This document shows, piece after piece, positions 15,686-24,093 of a stretch of 27,096 nt of DNA. Origin of the DNA: JAXHUM01 sp034189325 (GTDB lineage: Bacteria; Desulfobacterota; DSM-4660; Desulfatiglandales; Desulfatiglandaceae); the NCBI GenBank assembly GCA_034189325.1, contig JAXHUM010000008.1, positions 1 to 27,096 of the forward strand, in the 5' to 3' direction. How positions within the stretch are numbered: the stretch's first letter is position 1; each line of letters begins with the position of its first letter. The notes under the pieces are model-generated. The model saw only the letters and a program-made list of their open reading frames with translations, searched no databases and was not told the origin of the DNA. The position numbers and the translations under genes are program-made.

Positions 15686-16557
15686 CAGAGTCTTTCCTCC
15701 TCGAATACCACGCCGAACAAACCCTCCGGCCGAATTAAAAGTACGCATATCATGATTGTCAGGGATACGGCGCCTCTCAAAAAGGCGCCTCCAGGTACGA
15801 GAAAGGTCACTACGGTCTCCGTGTATCCGAGTATAAAGGCACCCAGCACGCATCCTCCTATGCTTCCAAGGCCGCCTAAGACCACCGCAGCCAGAACAAT
15901 TGTAAGGGGTTGGACCCACATAAGGGGGCTCACCATGTAAATCGGTGCTACCACCACACCAGCCAGGCCGGCAATGGCGACGGAGATGGCCATCACCGTC
16001 ATGTACACCCTGCTTACATTAATGCCCACCAGATTGGCCACCTCCTTGTCTTCAGCAACAGTTCGGATGGCCTTTCCTGTCTTGGTCTTTGCCAGCAGAT
16101 ACCAGAGCATGGCCAATATTACCATTGTAGAACCAACGGCAATGAGGTGTTGATAGGAGACCCTTATTCCCATGACATGTGCGAAACCTCTCATCAGTGG
16201 AGAAACCCCTCTGTAGTGGCCCCCGAAGCTCAGAAGAAGCAGCTCCTGAAATAGCATGGCCAATGCCACGGAAATGATCATAACGGCTGTTTCATGCTCT
16301 TTGATGCGATCGAAAAATAGCTTAAAGCACACCAGCCCCAGCAGGACGGTCGCAACAAGGGCCGGTAAAATCGTCACGGCAAGGGGCCACTTGAGGACTG
16401 TGCTTCCAATCAGCATGAAGAAAGAGGTGATCATGTAGAAGCCCGTGTGGGCCATGTTAAAGATCTTGGCCACACCAAATATTAGGGCAAAGCCCACGGC
16501 AAGCAGAGCGTACATCCCTCCTGCCACCATTCCGTTTATAAGGATATCAAAAAACAT
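15685..16557 (-). CDS. livH: Branched-chain-type ABC permease LivH
   Basis: Inner-membrane permease subunit, 290 aa with about eight membrane segments. Hallmarks are the N-terminal NGMVAGGMYALLAVGFALIFGV segment (shown by GGMYALLAVGFALIFG), the EAA-like loop GKAIRTVAEDKEVANLVGIN, and VLAAVVLGGLGSIGGCVLGA near the C-terminus. It has AAGGAG 10 nt before ATG. Its stop overlaps the livM start by one base (TGATG). It follows the proximal binding-protein gene by 238 nt, with a GC-rich stem-loop between them. Confidence 0.95.
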   Translation of the reverse strand: MFFDILINGMVAGGMYALLAVGFALIFGVAKIFNMAHTGFYMITSFFMLIGSTVLKWPLAVTILPALVATVLLGLVCFKLFFDRIKEHETAVMIISVALAMLFQELLLLSFGGHYRGVSPLMRGFAHVMGIRVSYQHLIAVGSTMVILAMLWYLLAKTKTGKAIRTVAEDKEVANLVGINVSRVYMTVMAISVAIAGLAGVVVAPIYMVSPLMWVQPLTIVLAAVVLGGLGSIGGCVLGAFILGYTETVVTFLVPGGAFLRGAVSLTIMICVLLIRPEGLFGVVFEEERL

Positions 16558-16756
16558 TTATGACATTCTCCTTGATAAAACCTGTTCATAGATTCGGAAA
16601 AGCCGTTGTTCTGTTTCTTTTTGGGCTGTTTTTTATATTGCGAAGTCGCCCGATCACGCTACCTGAGGTGGTAGTACAGACGTAGTGAGGACTTAGACAG
16701 TCCATCGTTAGATATGCATCCGCTGACATGAAGTCCCGTCAATCGACCCAATGCCG

Positions 16757-16785
16757 ACGGGGGACCAAGTCCCCGGGCCCCCCGT
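16757..16785 (-). promoter_or_regulatory. GC-rich stem-loop between binding-protein gene and livH
   Basis: ACGGGGG (16757-16763) pairs with CCCCCGT (16779-16785); an alternative inner hairpin pairs GGGGAC with GTCCCC around AAGT/TTG. It lies 10 nt after the binding-protein stop on the minus strand and is not followed by a T-run. It may be a 3' stabiliser or attenuator that lets the binding protein be made in excess over the permease. Confidence 0.5.
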
Positions 16786-16795
16786 TATGCAGACT

Positions 16796-18127
16796 CTACT
16801 TGTTCTTTTTCCAGTGATCCATCATCCAGGGAGGCAGGATCAGTTTCTTGGTCCCTTCATAATGAACTTTTTCCCATCCCTTTTGGGTCATCACGCCACG
16901 GCCGTCAGGCCAAACAACAACCAGATCTCCGTTTTGCCACTGGGTGCCGAACATGGGAATGTAATCAGGGCCGTAGATACGGTCGTGGGGAAACTTATGT
17001 CCAAGGGGATGAAAGGCGTATCTTCCGGACACGCCCTGGTAATCTGTTTTCTCTAATTCCTTGATAACCGCTTCGCTCTCAATATTGCCGGAGCGTTCGA
17101 TGGCCTCTTTAAGAACAAACATGGTGTCGTAGATAGCCGTGGTATATTGACAGGGGAATTCACCATATTCTTGAGAGTACCTTTTCCAGAAAGGCCTTGT
17201 TTTTTGAGTAATGGCCACGTTCCCCGAGGTATTGCCTACCATTCGGTAGTTGCAATTCCCGTCGGTGGTCTTCCAGTGGTCCTGGGTTGTCGCGTCAACG
17301 CTGGTCCCTACAACAATTGCAGGAATCTGCAATTCCCCGGCCTGTCTTGAGATAGTCACATCCACGGGGCCTGCGGCGAAAAAGAGGATGATATGCGCCT
17401 TTGCTCTTCTGACGGCGGATAATTCCGAGCTAAGATCCACAGCCGTGGCCGAAGGCCTCCAGGCCCCTACAAACTCCACTCCCACCTTTGGGGCTTTTGC
17501 CTTTATCAGCTTGACAATGGGGTCCGCCCAAACAGCCTTCTCGGCCACAACAGCCACCCTGGGATTGTCGATTCCGAGTTGTTCTTTTACGGCCCTGGCT
17601 ACAAACTCCAAGTAAATGAATATATAATTGGCCTGGTAAATAGAGTTGGCCGAGGCCCCTCTGAACCAGTACTTGTACTTGTCGTAGTCCTTGGCCACCT
17701 TCATGGGCAGGGCAGGGCTCGCCGCACCGAGGGTCATGAAGATCTTCCGGTTTTCGGCCGCAACCTCCAGCATTGCCAATGCCGCTTCCGATCGTACACT
17801 GCCCAGGAGAAAATCCACCTTGTTGATAGTTATCAGTCGTTCCACCGCATTGACAGCGTCAACCACACTAAGGAGTTCATTGGAATCGGCCCCGAATATC
17901 TTCAACTTATGGTTCTTACCCCCCACATGCACTCCGCCGACCGCATTAATATCCTCAGCCCCCATTGTCACGCCCTTCTGGTGAATATCACCGACGAGGA
18001 ACTTCATAGGGGTTACAACGCCTATTTTGATTTCTTCTTTGGCACCAACAACAGATAGGCTGAAAAAGAAAAGGGTCGGAATCAAAATTCCCAAGCAAAC
18101 CAGTGTACGATTAGTTTTTGTTTTCAT
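16796..18127 (-). CDS. ABC transporter substrate-binding protein (LivK-like), copy 1
   Basis: Periplasmic binding protein of the Leu/Ile/Val (type I) fold. From ATG 18127 it is 443 aa with signal peptide 1-29 (basic start, hydrophobic LVCLGILIPTLFFFSLSVVGA, cut after A). The mature N-terminus EEIKIGVVTPMKFLVGD is the family first strand; VVDAVNAVERLITINKVDF and a C-terminal LPPWMMDHWKKNK tail follow. GAGGAG lies 10 nt upstream. A longer in-frame start at 18298 would bury the signal peptide and is rejected. It is clearly paralogous to the gene at 18501-19826. The ligand is unknown; clusters with an acyl-CoA ligase usually handle organic or aromatic acids rather than amino acids. Confidence 0.93.
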   Translation of the reverse strand: MKTKTNRTLVCLGILIPTLFFFSLSVVGAKEEIKIGVVTPMKFLVGDIHQKGVTMGAEDINAVGGVHVGGKNHKLKIFGADSNELLSVVDAVNAVERLITINKVDFLLGSVRSEAALAMLEVAAENRKIFMTLGAASPALPMKVAKDYDKYKYWFRGASANSIYQANYIFIYLEFVARAVKEQLGIDNPRVAVVAEKAVWADPIVKLIKAKAPKVGVEFVGAWRPSATAVDLSSELSAVRRAKAHIILFFAAGPVDVTISRQAGELQIPAIVVGTSVDATTQDHWKTTDGNCNYRMVGNTSGNVAITQKTRPFWKRYSQEYGEFPCQYTTAIYDTMFVLKEAIERSGNIESEAVIKELEKTDYQGVSGRYAFHPLGHKFPHDRIYGPDYIPMFGTQWQNGDLVVVWPDGRGVMTQKGWEKVHYEGTKKLILPPWMMDHWKKNK

Positions 18128-18500
18128 GTCGACTTCTCTCCTCACATAGTTGGTTTTTGCCTCTAGTATTCCTTTCCAGGCCCATAAAAGCGCCCCGACA
18201 TTGGTTTTATGACGGTAGCCTTTCTTAAATATGTGAATGGAATGGAACGTCCCTATGCCTCTCACACTCCGGTCCGAGTTTGGATCCGCCATGTGCAATG
18301 AATGTCAGTTCCCTTATGTCAGGAAACGTATCGTCTTCTTCAAGGCTCCAGTAAAACCATATAACCCTACCCGGAACTTAATCCTGTATGAGTCATTTTT
18401 GATTGTTTGGATTTATTGCTCAAGGGAATCAACAGAGTGAAGATATCCTAAGACAACTCTAATAATCACCCTGAGCAAGGGAAGTCAATGTGGTACAAGA
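18128..18500. other. Spacer between the two binding-protein genes
   Basis: 373 bp with no recognised gene. A frame open on the minus strand from 18298 is only an upstream extension of binding-protein copy 1. A weak hairpin CCCT-TGCTC-AGGG lies 23-35 nt after the stop of copy 2. No consensus promoter was found, so copy 1 may be transcribed by read-through or from a promoter I cannot see. Confidence 0.5.
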
Positions 18501-19826
18501 TTACTTTTTGGCTTTCCAGTACTCCGTTACCCATGGGGGAAGCTGGAAATCCATTGTGCCTTTGTATTTGAATCCGACCCATCGTTTATCGCCCAGGAGG
18601 GCGCCTCCATCGGGCCAGAAGACCTTTCTCTTACCATCTATCCACTGGATGCCCACACCTGTGTAATAGCCTGGACCCCAGGTAAGATGATGCGGTTCTC
18701 GATGTGATATGTCGTTGAAGGCGTTTCTTCCAAGAATGCCGATCCTATCGGTCTTTTCCAATGCAGCAATTACCGCGTCCGTATCCAATGTCCCGGCCCT
18801 TTCAATGGCGTCCTTCAATATATACATGCCCTCATACAGGGTCGCTGCAGGTGCGCCCGGCCTTTTGCCATGCTTCTCTTTGTATTTGGCCATAAAATCG
18901 GATGTTTTTTCAGTAATGGGGAGATCCATACCCCCGAGAAAATCAAGGTACCCCACGTAGTTGGCCATCCCGCTGGTGGCCTCCCAGAATCCGTCCTTCA
19001 TGCCCTCCAGGTTGTTACCGACAAAGGCGGCAGGAATCTGAAGTTGCCCGTATTGGCGCGCACAGGCAGTGCCGGCCCCTGAAGTAAACAGAGTCCAGAT
19101 GATGTGGGCACCCCAGGACTTAATTGCAGACAGTTCGGCGGCCAGGTCTGTTGCCATTGGCGAGACCCTCCAAGCCTTTGTCTCTGCAATTCCCATCTTC
19201 AAAAAAATAGAGTCGGCTACTTTAAGGGTTGCATCGGTCCAGGCGGCTTTTTCCGCCAGCACGGCAACTTTCGGTTTCTCGATGCCGCACTCATCCTTCA
19301 TACGATTTAGGACGTGATTCAACTGAGCCATGGCTACGGCGCCGAAGTCTACGGATCCCATCCAAATCCTGAAATAGTACTTATACCGGTCATAGTCTTT
19401 TTTTACACGCCCCGGTATCTTGGGATCGCCCGACCCGGTATTGATCCACACTTTTTTGTAATCCGCCATGATCTCCTGCATGGCCAGGACCGCCTCAGAA
19501 CGGTGGCCTCCCATTAGGAAATCCACTTTGTTGAGGGTAATCAGTCTCTCCATGGCGCTTACGGCATCCACTACTCGGATGAATTCATTGGAATCGACCT
19601 TTATGACTTTGATTCGATAGGTCTTGTCTCCTACTTCAATACCTCCTGAAGCATTTATTTCTTCGGCCGTATAAGTGGCGGTCTGGGCCTGCTGCGCACC
19701 GTGATCAAATTTCATGGGCCCCAAAACCCCGATCCTGATTTCCTGTGCCCCCCAGGCGGTGAGAGTGAAGAAGGCCAGAAAAAAACACCCGATGGAAACA
19801 CTCAAAAACAGACGAAATCTCCTCAT
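18501..19826 (-). CDS. ABC transporter substrate-binding protein (LivK-like), copy 2
   Basis: Periplasmic type I binding protein, 441 aa, first gene of the transporter cluster. Signal peptide about 1-26 (RRFRLF then a hydrophobic core ending TAWGA). The mature start QEIRIGVLGPMKF matches copy 1. Shared blocks are VVDAVSAMERLITLNKVDF, ERAGTLDTDAVIAALEKTDR and the tail LPPWVTEYWKAKK, so the two genes arose by duplication but have diverged widely. AAGGAG lies 8 nt before the ATG. Copy 2 may recognise a different ligand for the same permease. Confidence 0.93.
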   Translation of the reverse strand: MRRFRLFLSVSIGCFFLAFFTLTAWGAQEIRIGVLGPMKFDHGAQQAQTATYTAEEINASGGIEVGDKTYRIKVIKVDSNEFIRVVDAVSAMERLITLNKVDFLMGGHRSEAVLAMQEIMADYKKVWINTGSGDPKIPGRVKKDYDRYKYYFRIWMGSVDFGAVAMAQLNHVLNRMKDECGIEKPKVAVLAEKAAWTDATLKVADSIFLKMGIAETKAWRVSPMATDLAAELSAIKSWGAHIIWTLFTSGAGTACARQYGQLQIPAAFVGNNLEGMKDGFWEATSGMANYVGYLDFLGGMDLPITEKTSDFMAKYKEKHGKRPGAPAATLYEGMYILKDAIERAGTLDTDAVIAALEKTDRIGILGRNAFNDISHREPHHLTWGPGYYTGVGIQWIDGKRKVFWPDGGALLGDKRWVGFKYKGTMDFQLPPWVTEYWKAKK

Positions 19827-20307
19827 AACTGAATCTCCTTCTTTGCGTTATTGCCCCGGGTGAGGAACCTTCGGGGCTATTAGAACTTCAGATCAACTAG
19901 ATTTGTCACGTATTTTACATCGTCTTTTCATCAATGGGGTTCATTTGCCGTGATCTGATCCCCTCGTACCTTCAAACAATTTTCACTCGAAAGCGCGGCT
20001 TCAATAGGTGCCCTCAACCTACAACAGCGTTTTTGAGATTGTCAACAGCCTTCGGCAAATTAAATCATTTTTTACCTTTTTCTCTTTTCGGGTCTTGTTT
20101 CGCACGATAATAGTCATGCTCTCATCGCCGAAATCAATGGACTTTCGGAAAAGCCTTCTTATAATATGGCTGAAAAAGGATAGACCCCAACAATCGTGAT
20201 TGCTTAAAAAGCCTCTCTTCGCGGCAAGAAGATAGTGTGCTAACTACTTGCAGTATCAGAGTTTTTCGGCAATAAACTCCTAAATCTTCGGAGATCAATA
20301 ATCCCTG
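19827..20307. other. Divergent intergenic region: binding protein / TPM operon
   Basis: 481 bp without recognised coding sequence. In the binding-protein leader (minus) GCCCCG pairs with CGGGGC (19853-19877), with an inner GGT/ACC helix and no T-run. On the plus strand a TATAAT lies at 20160-20165 with TGGACT 16 bp upstream (20138-20143), a candidate promoter for the TPM operon with a leader of about 135 nt. No clear minus-strand promoter was found. Confidence 0.5.
20138..20165 (+). promoter_or_regulatory. Candidate promoter of the TPM-LemA operon
   Basis: A perfect -10 TATAAT (20160-20165) with a -35 TGGACT (20138-20143, four of six matches) 16 bp upstream. Predicted start near 20172, 136 nt before the first gene. 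The -10 is convincing, the -35 moderate. Confidence 0.4.
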
Positions 20308-21084
20308 ATGAAACGCATCGTTGCAGTCAGATACCCGCTTATCAGCCTTAGCACCCTTTTCCTATTCCTTTTTATTGTTGCTTATGTCTGGGCTGAGCGA
20401 CCTATTCCAAAGCCCATCGGTCTTGTGAATGATTTTGCCGGTGTCATCGGCGATTCCACCGAGCGCGCAATCATGGCCGTGTCAAAGGAGCTTCTACAGA
20501 AGACGAAGATTCCGGTGGTTGTTGTGACGATGCCCGATATTGGGGGAGCAGAGTACAACGACTATGCAAATCGCCTTTATCAGACATGGGGAATTGGAGA
20601 AAAAGGAGTTGATAAGGGGGTCCTTATCTTTGTAACCATCAAAGAGAGAAAGATGCGTATTGAGACAGGGTACGGAGTGGAGGGCATTTTACCGGACGGC
20701 CTAGTAGGCGAAATCAGGGACCGCTTTATGATGCCGCATTTTAAACAGGATCAATTTGGAGAGGGACTGCTTAAAGGGACCTCGGCGGTTGCCCATATCA
20801 TTGCGAAGAACTCAGGCATAGCATTGACCGGTCAACCCAAATCCAAATCTCCCCCAAAAAAGCGCTCGCCCTTTTCTGCGTTCTTTATACTAGTTTTGAT
20901 CATCGCCTTTGTCTTCGGATCGAGAAGACGAGGCGTCTCGTGGCTCCTTTTTCTTCCGCTTCTCCTTGGGGGAGGAGGTGGTTTCGGATCCAGGTCAGGC
21001 GGCGGGTTCGGAGGTTTCGGCGGTGGGTTCGGAGGCTTCGGCGGCGGCATGAGCGGGGGAGGCGGCGCCGGAGGAGGCTTTTGA
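20308..21084 (+). CDS. TPM-domain (YgcG-like) membrane protein with Gly-rich tail
   Basis: 258 aa. Signal peptide 1-29 (ends AYVWA), then a TPM domain (about 36-170) with LVNDFAGVIGD, QTWGIGEKGVDKGVLIFV and RIETGYGVEGILPDG, the family core. A Pro/Lys-rich linker (about 175-190) leads to membrane segments (about 191-205 and 212-222), and the last ~33 residues are almost all Gly, Phe and Ser. TPM domains are periplasmic and some have acid-phosphatase activity; the cellular role here is unknown. The Shine-Dalgarno is weak (GGAG 14 nt upstream). TPM genes are commonly paired with lemA, as here. Confidence 0.92.
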   Translation: MKRIVAVRYPLISLSTLFLFLFIVAYVWAERPIPKPIGLVNDFAGVIGDSTERAIMAVSKELLQKTKIPVVVVTMPDIGGAEYNDYANRLYQTWGIGEKGVDKGVLIFVTIKERKMRIETGYGVEGILPDGLVGEIRDRFMMPHFKQDQFGEGLLKGTSAVAHIIAKNSGIALTGQPKSKSPPKKRSPFSAFFILVLIIAFVFGSRRRGVSWLLFLPLLLGGGGGFGSRSGGGFGGFGGGFGGFGGGMSGGGGAGGGF

Positions 21085-21095
21085 CAGGAGAGATT

Positions 21096-21827
21096 ATGGG
21101 AAAATATCCTGAAGATCCGAAAGAAATATTTCCGGAAATCATGACCACTTACAAAACTGTTTTTGGTGATGATCTTGTAAGTATTATCCTTTATGGAAGC
21201 GGCGCGGGAAAGGACTATCGTCCGGGAAAATCCGACATTAATTTTATTGTTGTCCTTTCCGAAAAGGGTATGAACTCCCTTGACAAGGCATTTGAGGTGC
21301 AAAAGAAATGGCGGAAAAAAAGGGTGGCGATCCCGCTCTTTCTGACGGAGGATTACGTGGCCACGTCCACGGACGTCTTTCCCATTGAGTACCTTAACCT
21401 CCAGAGGAATCATCTCCTTGTCTATGGAAAGGATATTCTTAAAGACCTCTCTTTTGATTGGGAATGCGTTCGACTCCAATGCGAGCGAGAGATTAAGGGA
21501 AAATTGCTCCTGCTCAGGGAGGCGTTCTTTGAAAGCATGGGTAAGAGGGACGCCCTTAAGGGTGTCATAGAGAATTCCATGTCGGCCATTCTTGCCATTT
21601 TCGAGGGCCTTCTGTATCTGAAAGAGAGGGATTTGCCTGCGGGGAAGAGGGAGATCATTCAGGCGGTTTCCGAGGTATTGGATGTCGATGCGGCTCTGTT
21701 TCTGAAACTCCTCGACGTTAAGGAGGAGAAAATCAAATTAGGATCTGGGGAAATTAGCCAACTGTATAAAGACTATTTGAATGAAATGATGCGTTTGTCA
21801 AAACAGATAGATGTTTTGGGAGGATAA
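21096..21827 (+). CDS. Nucleotidyltransferase-like protein between TPM and lemA
   Basis: A soluble 243-aa protein. Residues 26-53 match the pol-beta-type nucleotidyltransferase core: a strand, then LYGSGAGKDYRPGKSDINFIVVL, seen as GSG (34-36) and SDINFIV (46-52). The usual DxD/E metal pair reads D47-I-N49, so one carboxylate is replaced. The rest (about 120-243) is mostly helical and resembles a HEPN/substrate-binding helical bundle. ATG 21096 is preferred because GGAG lies 6 nt upstream; the longer in-frame reading from 20940 is only the frame-shifted shadow of the Gly-rich tail of the TPM gene. It starts 11 nt after TPM and ends one base before lemA, so it is cotranscribed. The substrate is unknown. 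Confidence 0.82.
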   Translation: MGKYPEDPKEIFPEIMTTYKTVFGDDLVSIILYGSGAGKDYRPGKSDINFIVVLSEKGMNSLDKAFEVQKKWRKKRVAIPLFLTEDYVATSTDVFPIEYLNLQRNHLLVYGKDILKDLSFDWECVRLQCEREIKGKLLLLREAFFESMGKRDALKGVIENSMSAILAIFEGLLYLKERDLPAGKREIIQAVSEVLDVDAALFLKLLDVKEEKIKLGSGEISQLYKDYLNEMMRLSKQIDVLGG

Positions 21828-21828
21828 T

Positions 21829-22404
21829 ATGAGTAAATCGTTAAAGACGATATTGATAGTTCTGGGCATTCTTTTTGTCATCATCATGATCCCCTTAATG
21901 TACCTCAAAGGGACGTATAATTCGCTGGTCAGAATGGATGAAGGCGTCAAGGGGGCGTGGGCCCAGGTAGAGAACCAGCTTCAACGACGATATGATCTGA
22001 TACCAAACTATGTGGAAACGGTTAAAGGGTATGCGGCCCACGAAAAAGAGGTGTTCGTAAAAGTCACAGAGGCCCGGTCCGGTGTCGCCAAGGCCGGTAC
22101 CATCAACGAAAAAATCGAAGCGAACAATAACCTCTCATCAGCCCTTTCACGATTGCTGGTTGTCGTTGAACGTTATCCAGAGCTTAAGGCCAATGCCAAT
22201 TTTATGCGCCTTCAGGATGAACTGGCCGGAACAGAGAACCGTATCGCCGTTGAAAGAAGACGCTTTAATGAGACGGTAAAGGTCTTTAACACCAAGATCA
22301 GAAGCTTTCCTACCAATATTCTTGCAGGGGTGTTCGGTTTTGAACGGGCCGCATTCTTTGAAGTGCCCAAGGAACGGCAGGAAGCGCCCAAAGTGAAGTT
22401 CTGA
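21829..22404 (+). CDS. lemA: LemA family protein
   Basis: A 191-aa membrane-anchored coiled-coil protein. One N-terminal membrane segment (about 7-26) is followed by the family blocks YNSLVRMDEGVKGAWAQVE (about 30-48) and QRRYDLIPNYVETVKGYAAH (about 52-71), then ARSGVAKA, SRLLVVVERYPELKANANF, and RRRFNETVKVFN with FPTNILAGVFGF. The start is fixed by GGGAGG 5 nt upstream and by the one-base gap after the preceding stop. It is paired with a TPM protein, a very widespread combination whose biochemical role is not settled. Confidence 0.96.
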   Translation: MSKSLKTILIVLGILFVIIMIPLMYLKGTYNSLVRMDEGVKGAWAQVENQLQRRYDLIPNYVETVKGYAAHEKEVFVKVTEARSGVAKAGTINEKIEANNNLSSALSRLLVVVERYPELKANANFMRLQDELAGTENRIAVERRRFNETVKVFNTKIRSFPTNILAGVFGFERAAFFEVPKERQEAPKVKF

Positions 22405-22430
22405 TTTTCTACGGAACCATCATCCATTGT

Positions 22431-22730
22431 ATGGGGCAAAAGGAAAAAAAGCCTGAAATCGGCGCAGAGCCGATCCGAATTCCCATCGACGGAGTCTTGG
22501 ATCTACACATGTTTAGACCCGAAGAGGCCGCTTCGGTGGTAGATGAATATCTCAGGGAATGCATAAAACATGGCATTTGCCAGGTCAGGATCATTCACGG
22601 AAAGGGGAGGGGGGTGCTTCGCCGAACAGTACACTCCCTTCTCAAACAGCATCCTTCGGTCTTGGAGTTTAAAGTCGACCCTGGCCCTTCCAGCTGGGGC
22701 GCAACAATTGTTACCCTCAAACGGCGATAA
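22431..22730 (+). CDS. Small Smr-domain protein
   Basis: 99 aa, essentially a single Smr domain (as at the C-terminus of MutS2). The hallmarks are the LDLHMFRPEEA motif (about 23-33, the LDLHG-like block with Met for Gly), VRIIHGKGRGVLRR (about 52-65, the HGxGxGxLR motif), and a terminal strand ending GATIVTLKRR. Smr domains are nucleic-acid nucleases or binders; stand-alone forms act on RNA or branched DNA in some bacteria. It starts 26 nt after lemA with no strong Shine-Dalgarno and is probably the last gene of that operon. Confidence 0.92.
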   Translation: MGQKEKKPEIGAEPIRIPIDGVLDLHMFRPEEAASVVDEYLRECIKHGICQVRIIHGKGRGVLRRTVHSLLKQHPSVLEFKVDPGPSSWGATIVTLKRR

Positions 22731-22764
22731 GAAAACCGGGTTAAATCGTTTGCTTACTATTCCC

Positions 22765-24069
22765 TTAGGGACTTCGCCATAACCTTTTGATAGCCTTGGC
22801 CTGATTTTTGGCGGCCCCCTGATTTTTGAGGGCGGCTTTTCTGGCTAGCCGGCCGATTCTGAGTGTTTCATCCGGGTGGGCAAAAAACCGACCTGCCTTT
22901 TCCGCCAATGCCTTTGGATCGGAAATTTCCATGCCTGCTCCAAATGACTCCAATACCTCCTTTGCCTCTCGAAAGTCCTCCATTGATGGTCCGTAAAAAA
23001 CCGGCTTTCCCCAAATAGCCGCCTCAAGGGGGTTCTGCCCACCCAGAGGAACCAGGCTCGCCCCGCAGAACACGACTGTGGCGACACTGTAGATGTTAAA
23101 GAGATCGCCGAAAGAGTTGACGATGATGATTTTCTCCGTTCGGGTATGCCCATTCCTGTTCAGATCGCTGAAGAGGTGATACCCCATGCCCCTGCTCTTG
23201 ATCTCGGACTCTATGAGGGGGGTTCGCTCGATATGTCGCGGTGCCAGTACAAGGATTGCATCCTTATGTTCTTTTAGGATGATCTCAAAGGCGTCCAAGA
23301 GCAAGGTCTCTTCCCCTCTCCGAGTACTGCCCGCCACCAGGACCCTCTCCTTGTCATCAAGGCCCAGGTACCGCTTAATAGCATCTTTTGCACCTGGGTC
23401 CGAGGTTTTTTCGAGGAGATCGTATTTTGCGTTGCCGTTTATCTCCACATTATTTGAGTCGGCCCCCATAGCTTTTATGCGGGAGGCATCCACTTCAGTG
23501 GCCATACTCAATAAGTCGAAATTATTGAGAATATGACGAAAAAAAGGGCGGAATGTGAGGTATGTGTTAATCGATCGGATGGAGATCCTTCCGTTAATGA
23601 GTGCCGTCTTAATTCCCATGCGAGAGGTCTCGGAGATCCACGCCGGCCAGATCTCGGTTTCAATGAAGACCATCATATCAGGACGCACGGTCAACAGGGC
23701 TTTGCGAACTGAAAAGAAGAAATCAATAGGGGCGTAGATGACAGGGACTCTCTCTCCAAAAGAAGCCTCTGCCAGTTGCCTGCCATGTTCTGTTGTTGTC
23801 GACACAATCAAAGAAAAACCTGGGACGACCTCCCTTAACATCGCTGTGATAGCCAGTGCTACCTTGACTTCGCCCAGGGATGCCGCGTGGACCCAGATCC
23901 GAGGAGACCCGCTCATATGCCTTATCTTATGGATCGGTAAGAATCCCAGGCGTTCTTTGAGGTGTTTTCTGTAGCGCGTGCTCAGTCGGCAGTATATCCA
24001 GAGGATCGGGAAGAGGAACAAGAACAGGCCGCTTGTGACGGCGACATATATATAATAAGATATCTTCAC
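22765..24069 (-). CDS. kdtA: 3-deoxy-D-manno-octulosonic acid (Kdo) transferase
   Basis: A membrane-anchored GT30 glycosyltransferase that adds Kdo to lipid A precursor, marking an LPS-making Gram-negative. From GTG 24069 it is 434 aa: an N-terminal membrane anchor (about 4-22), then WVHAASLGEV with the catalytic Glu, FIETEIWPAW, INGRIS, INGNAKYD, LVAGSTRRGEE, VLAPRHIERT and the C-terminal SLVPLGGQNPLEAAIWGKPV. An in-frame GTG at 24111 would add 14 residues but lies inside a terminator-like hairpin with its ribosome-binding site too close, so 24069 is preferred with AAAGG 7 nt upstream. Start uncertain; identity secure. Confidence 0.94.
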   Translation of the reverse strand: MKISYYIYVAVTSGLFLFLFPILWIYCRLSTRYRKHLKERLGFLPIHKIRHMSGSPRIWVHAASLGEVKVALAITAMLREVVPGFSLIVSTTTEHGRQLAEASFGERVPVIYAPIDFFFSVRKALLTVRPDMMVFIETEIWPAWISETSRMGIKTALINGRISIRSINTYLTFRPFFRHILNNFDLLSMATEVDASRIKAMGADSNNVEINGNAKYDLLEKTSDPGAKDAIKRYLGLDDKERVLVAGSTRRGEETLLLDAFEIILKEHKDAILVLAPRHIERTPLIESEIKSRGMGYHLFSDLNRNGHTRTEKIIIVNSFGDLFNIYSVATVVFCGASLVPLGGQNPLEAAIWGKPVFYGPSMEDFREAKEVLESFGAGMEISDPKALAEKAGRFFAHPDETLRIGRLARKAALKNQGAAKNQAKAIKRLWRSP

Positions 24070-24093
24070 TCTTCGGCCTTTAATGAGGGAACC

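Noticed and set aside
15686..15919. A 78-residue N-terminal extension of LivM
   Set aside because: It overlaps livH in another frame and is polar and Arg/Cys-rich; the TGATG junction and GAGGAGG support the start at 15685.
18128..18298. A 57-residue extension of binding-protein copy 1
   Set aside because: It would put the signal peptide in the interior; ATG 18127 has a ribosome-binding site and a normal signal sequence.
20940..21095. An Arg-rich 52-residue N-terminal extension of the nucleotidyltransferase-like protein
   Set aside because: It is the frame-shifted reading of the repetitive Gly codons of the TPM gene; a good ribosome-binding site precedes ATG 21096.
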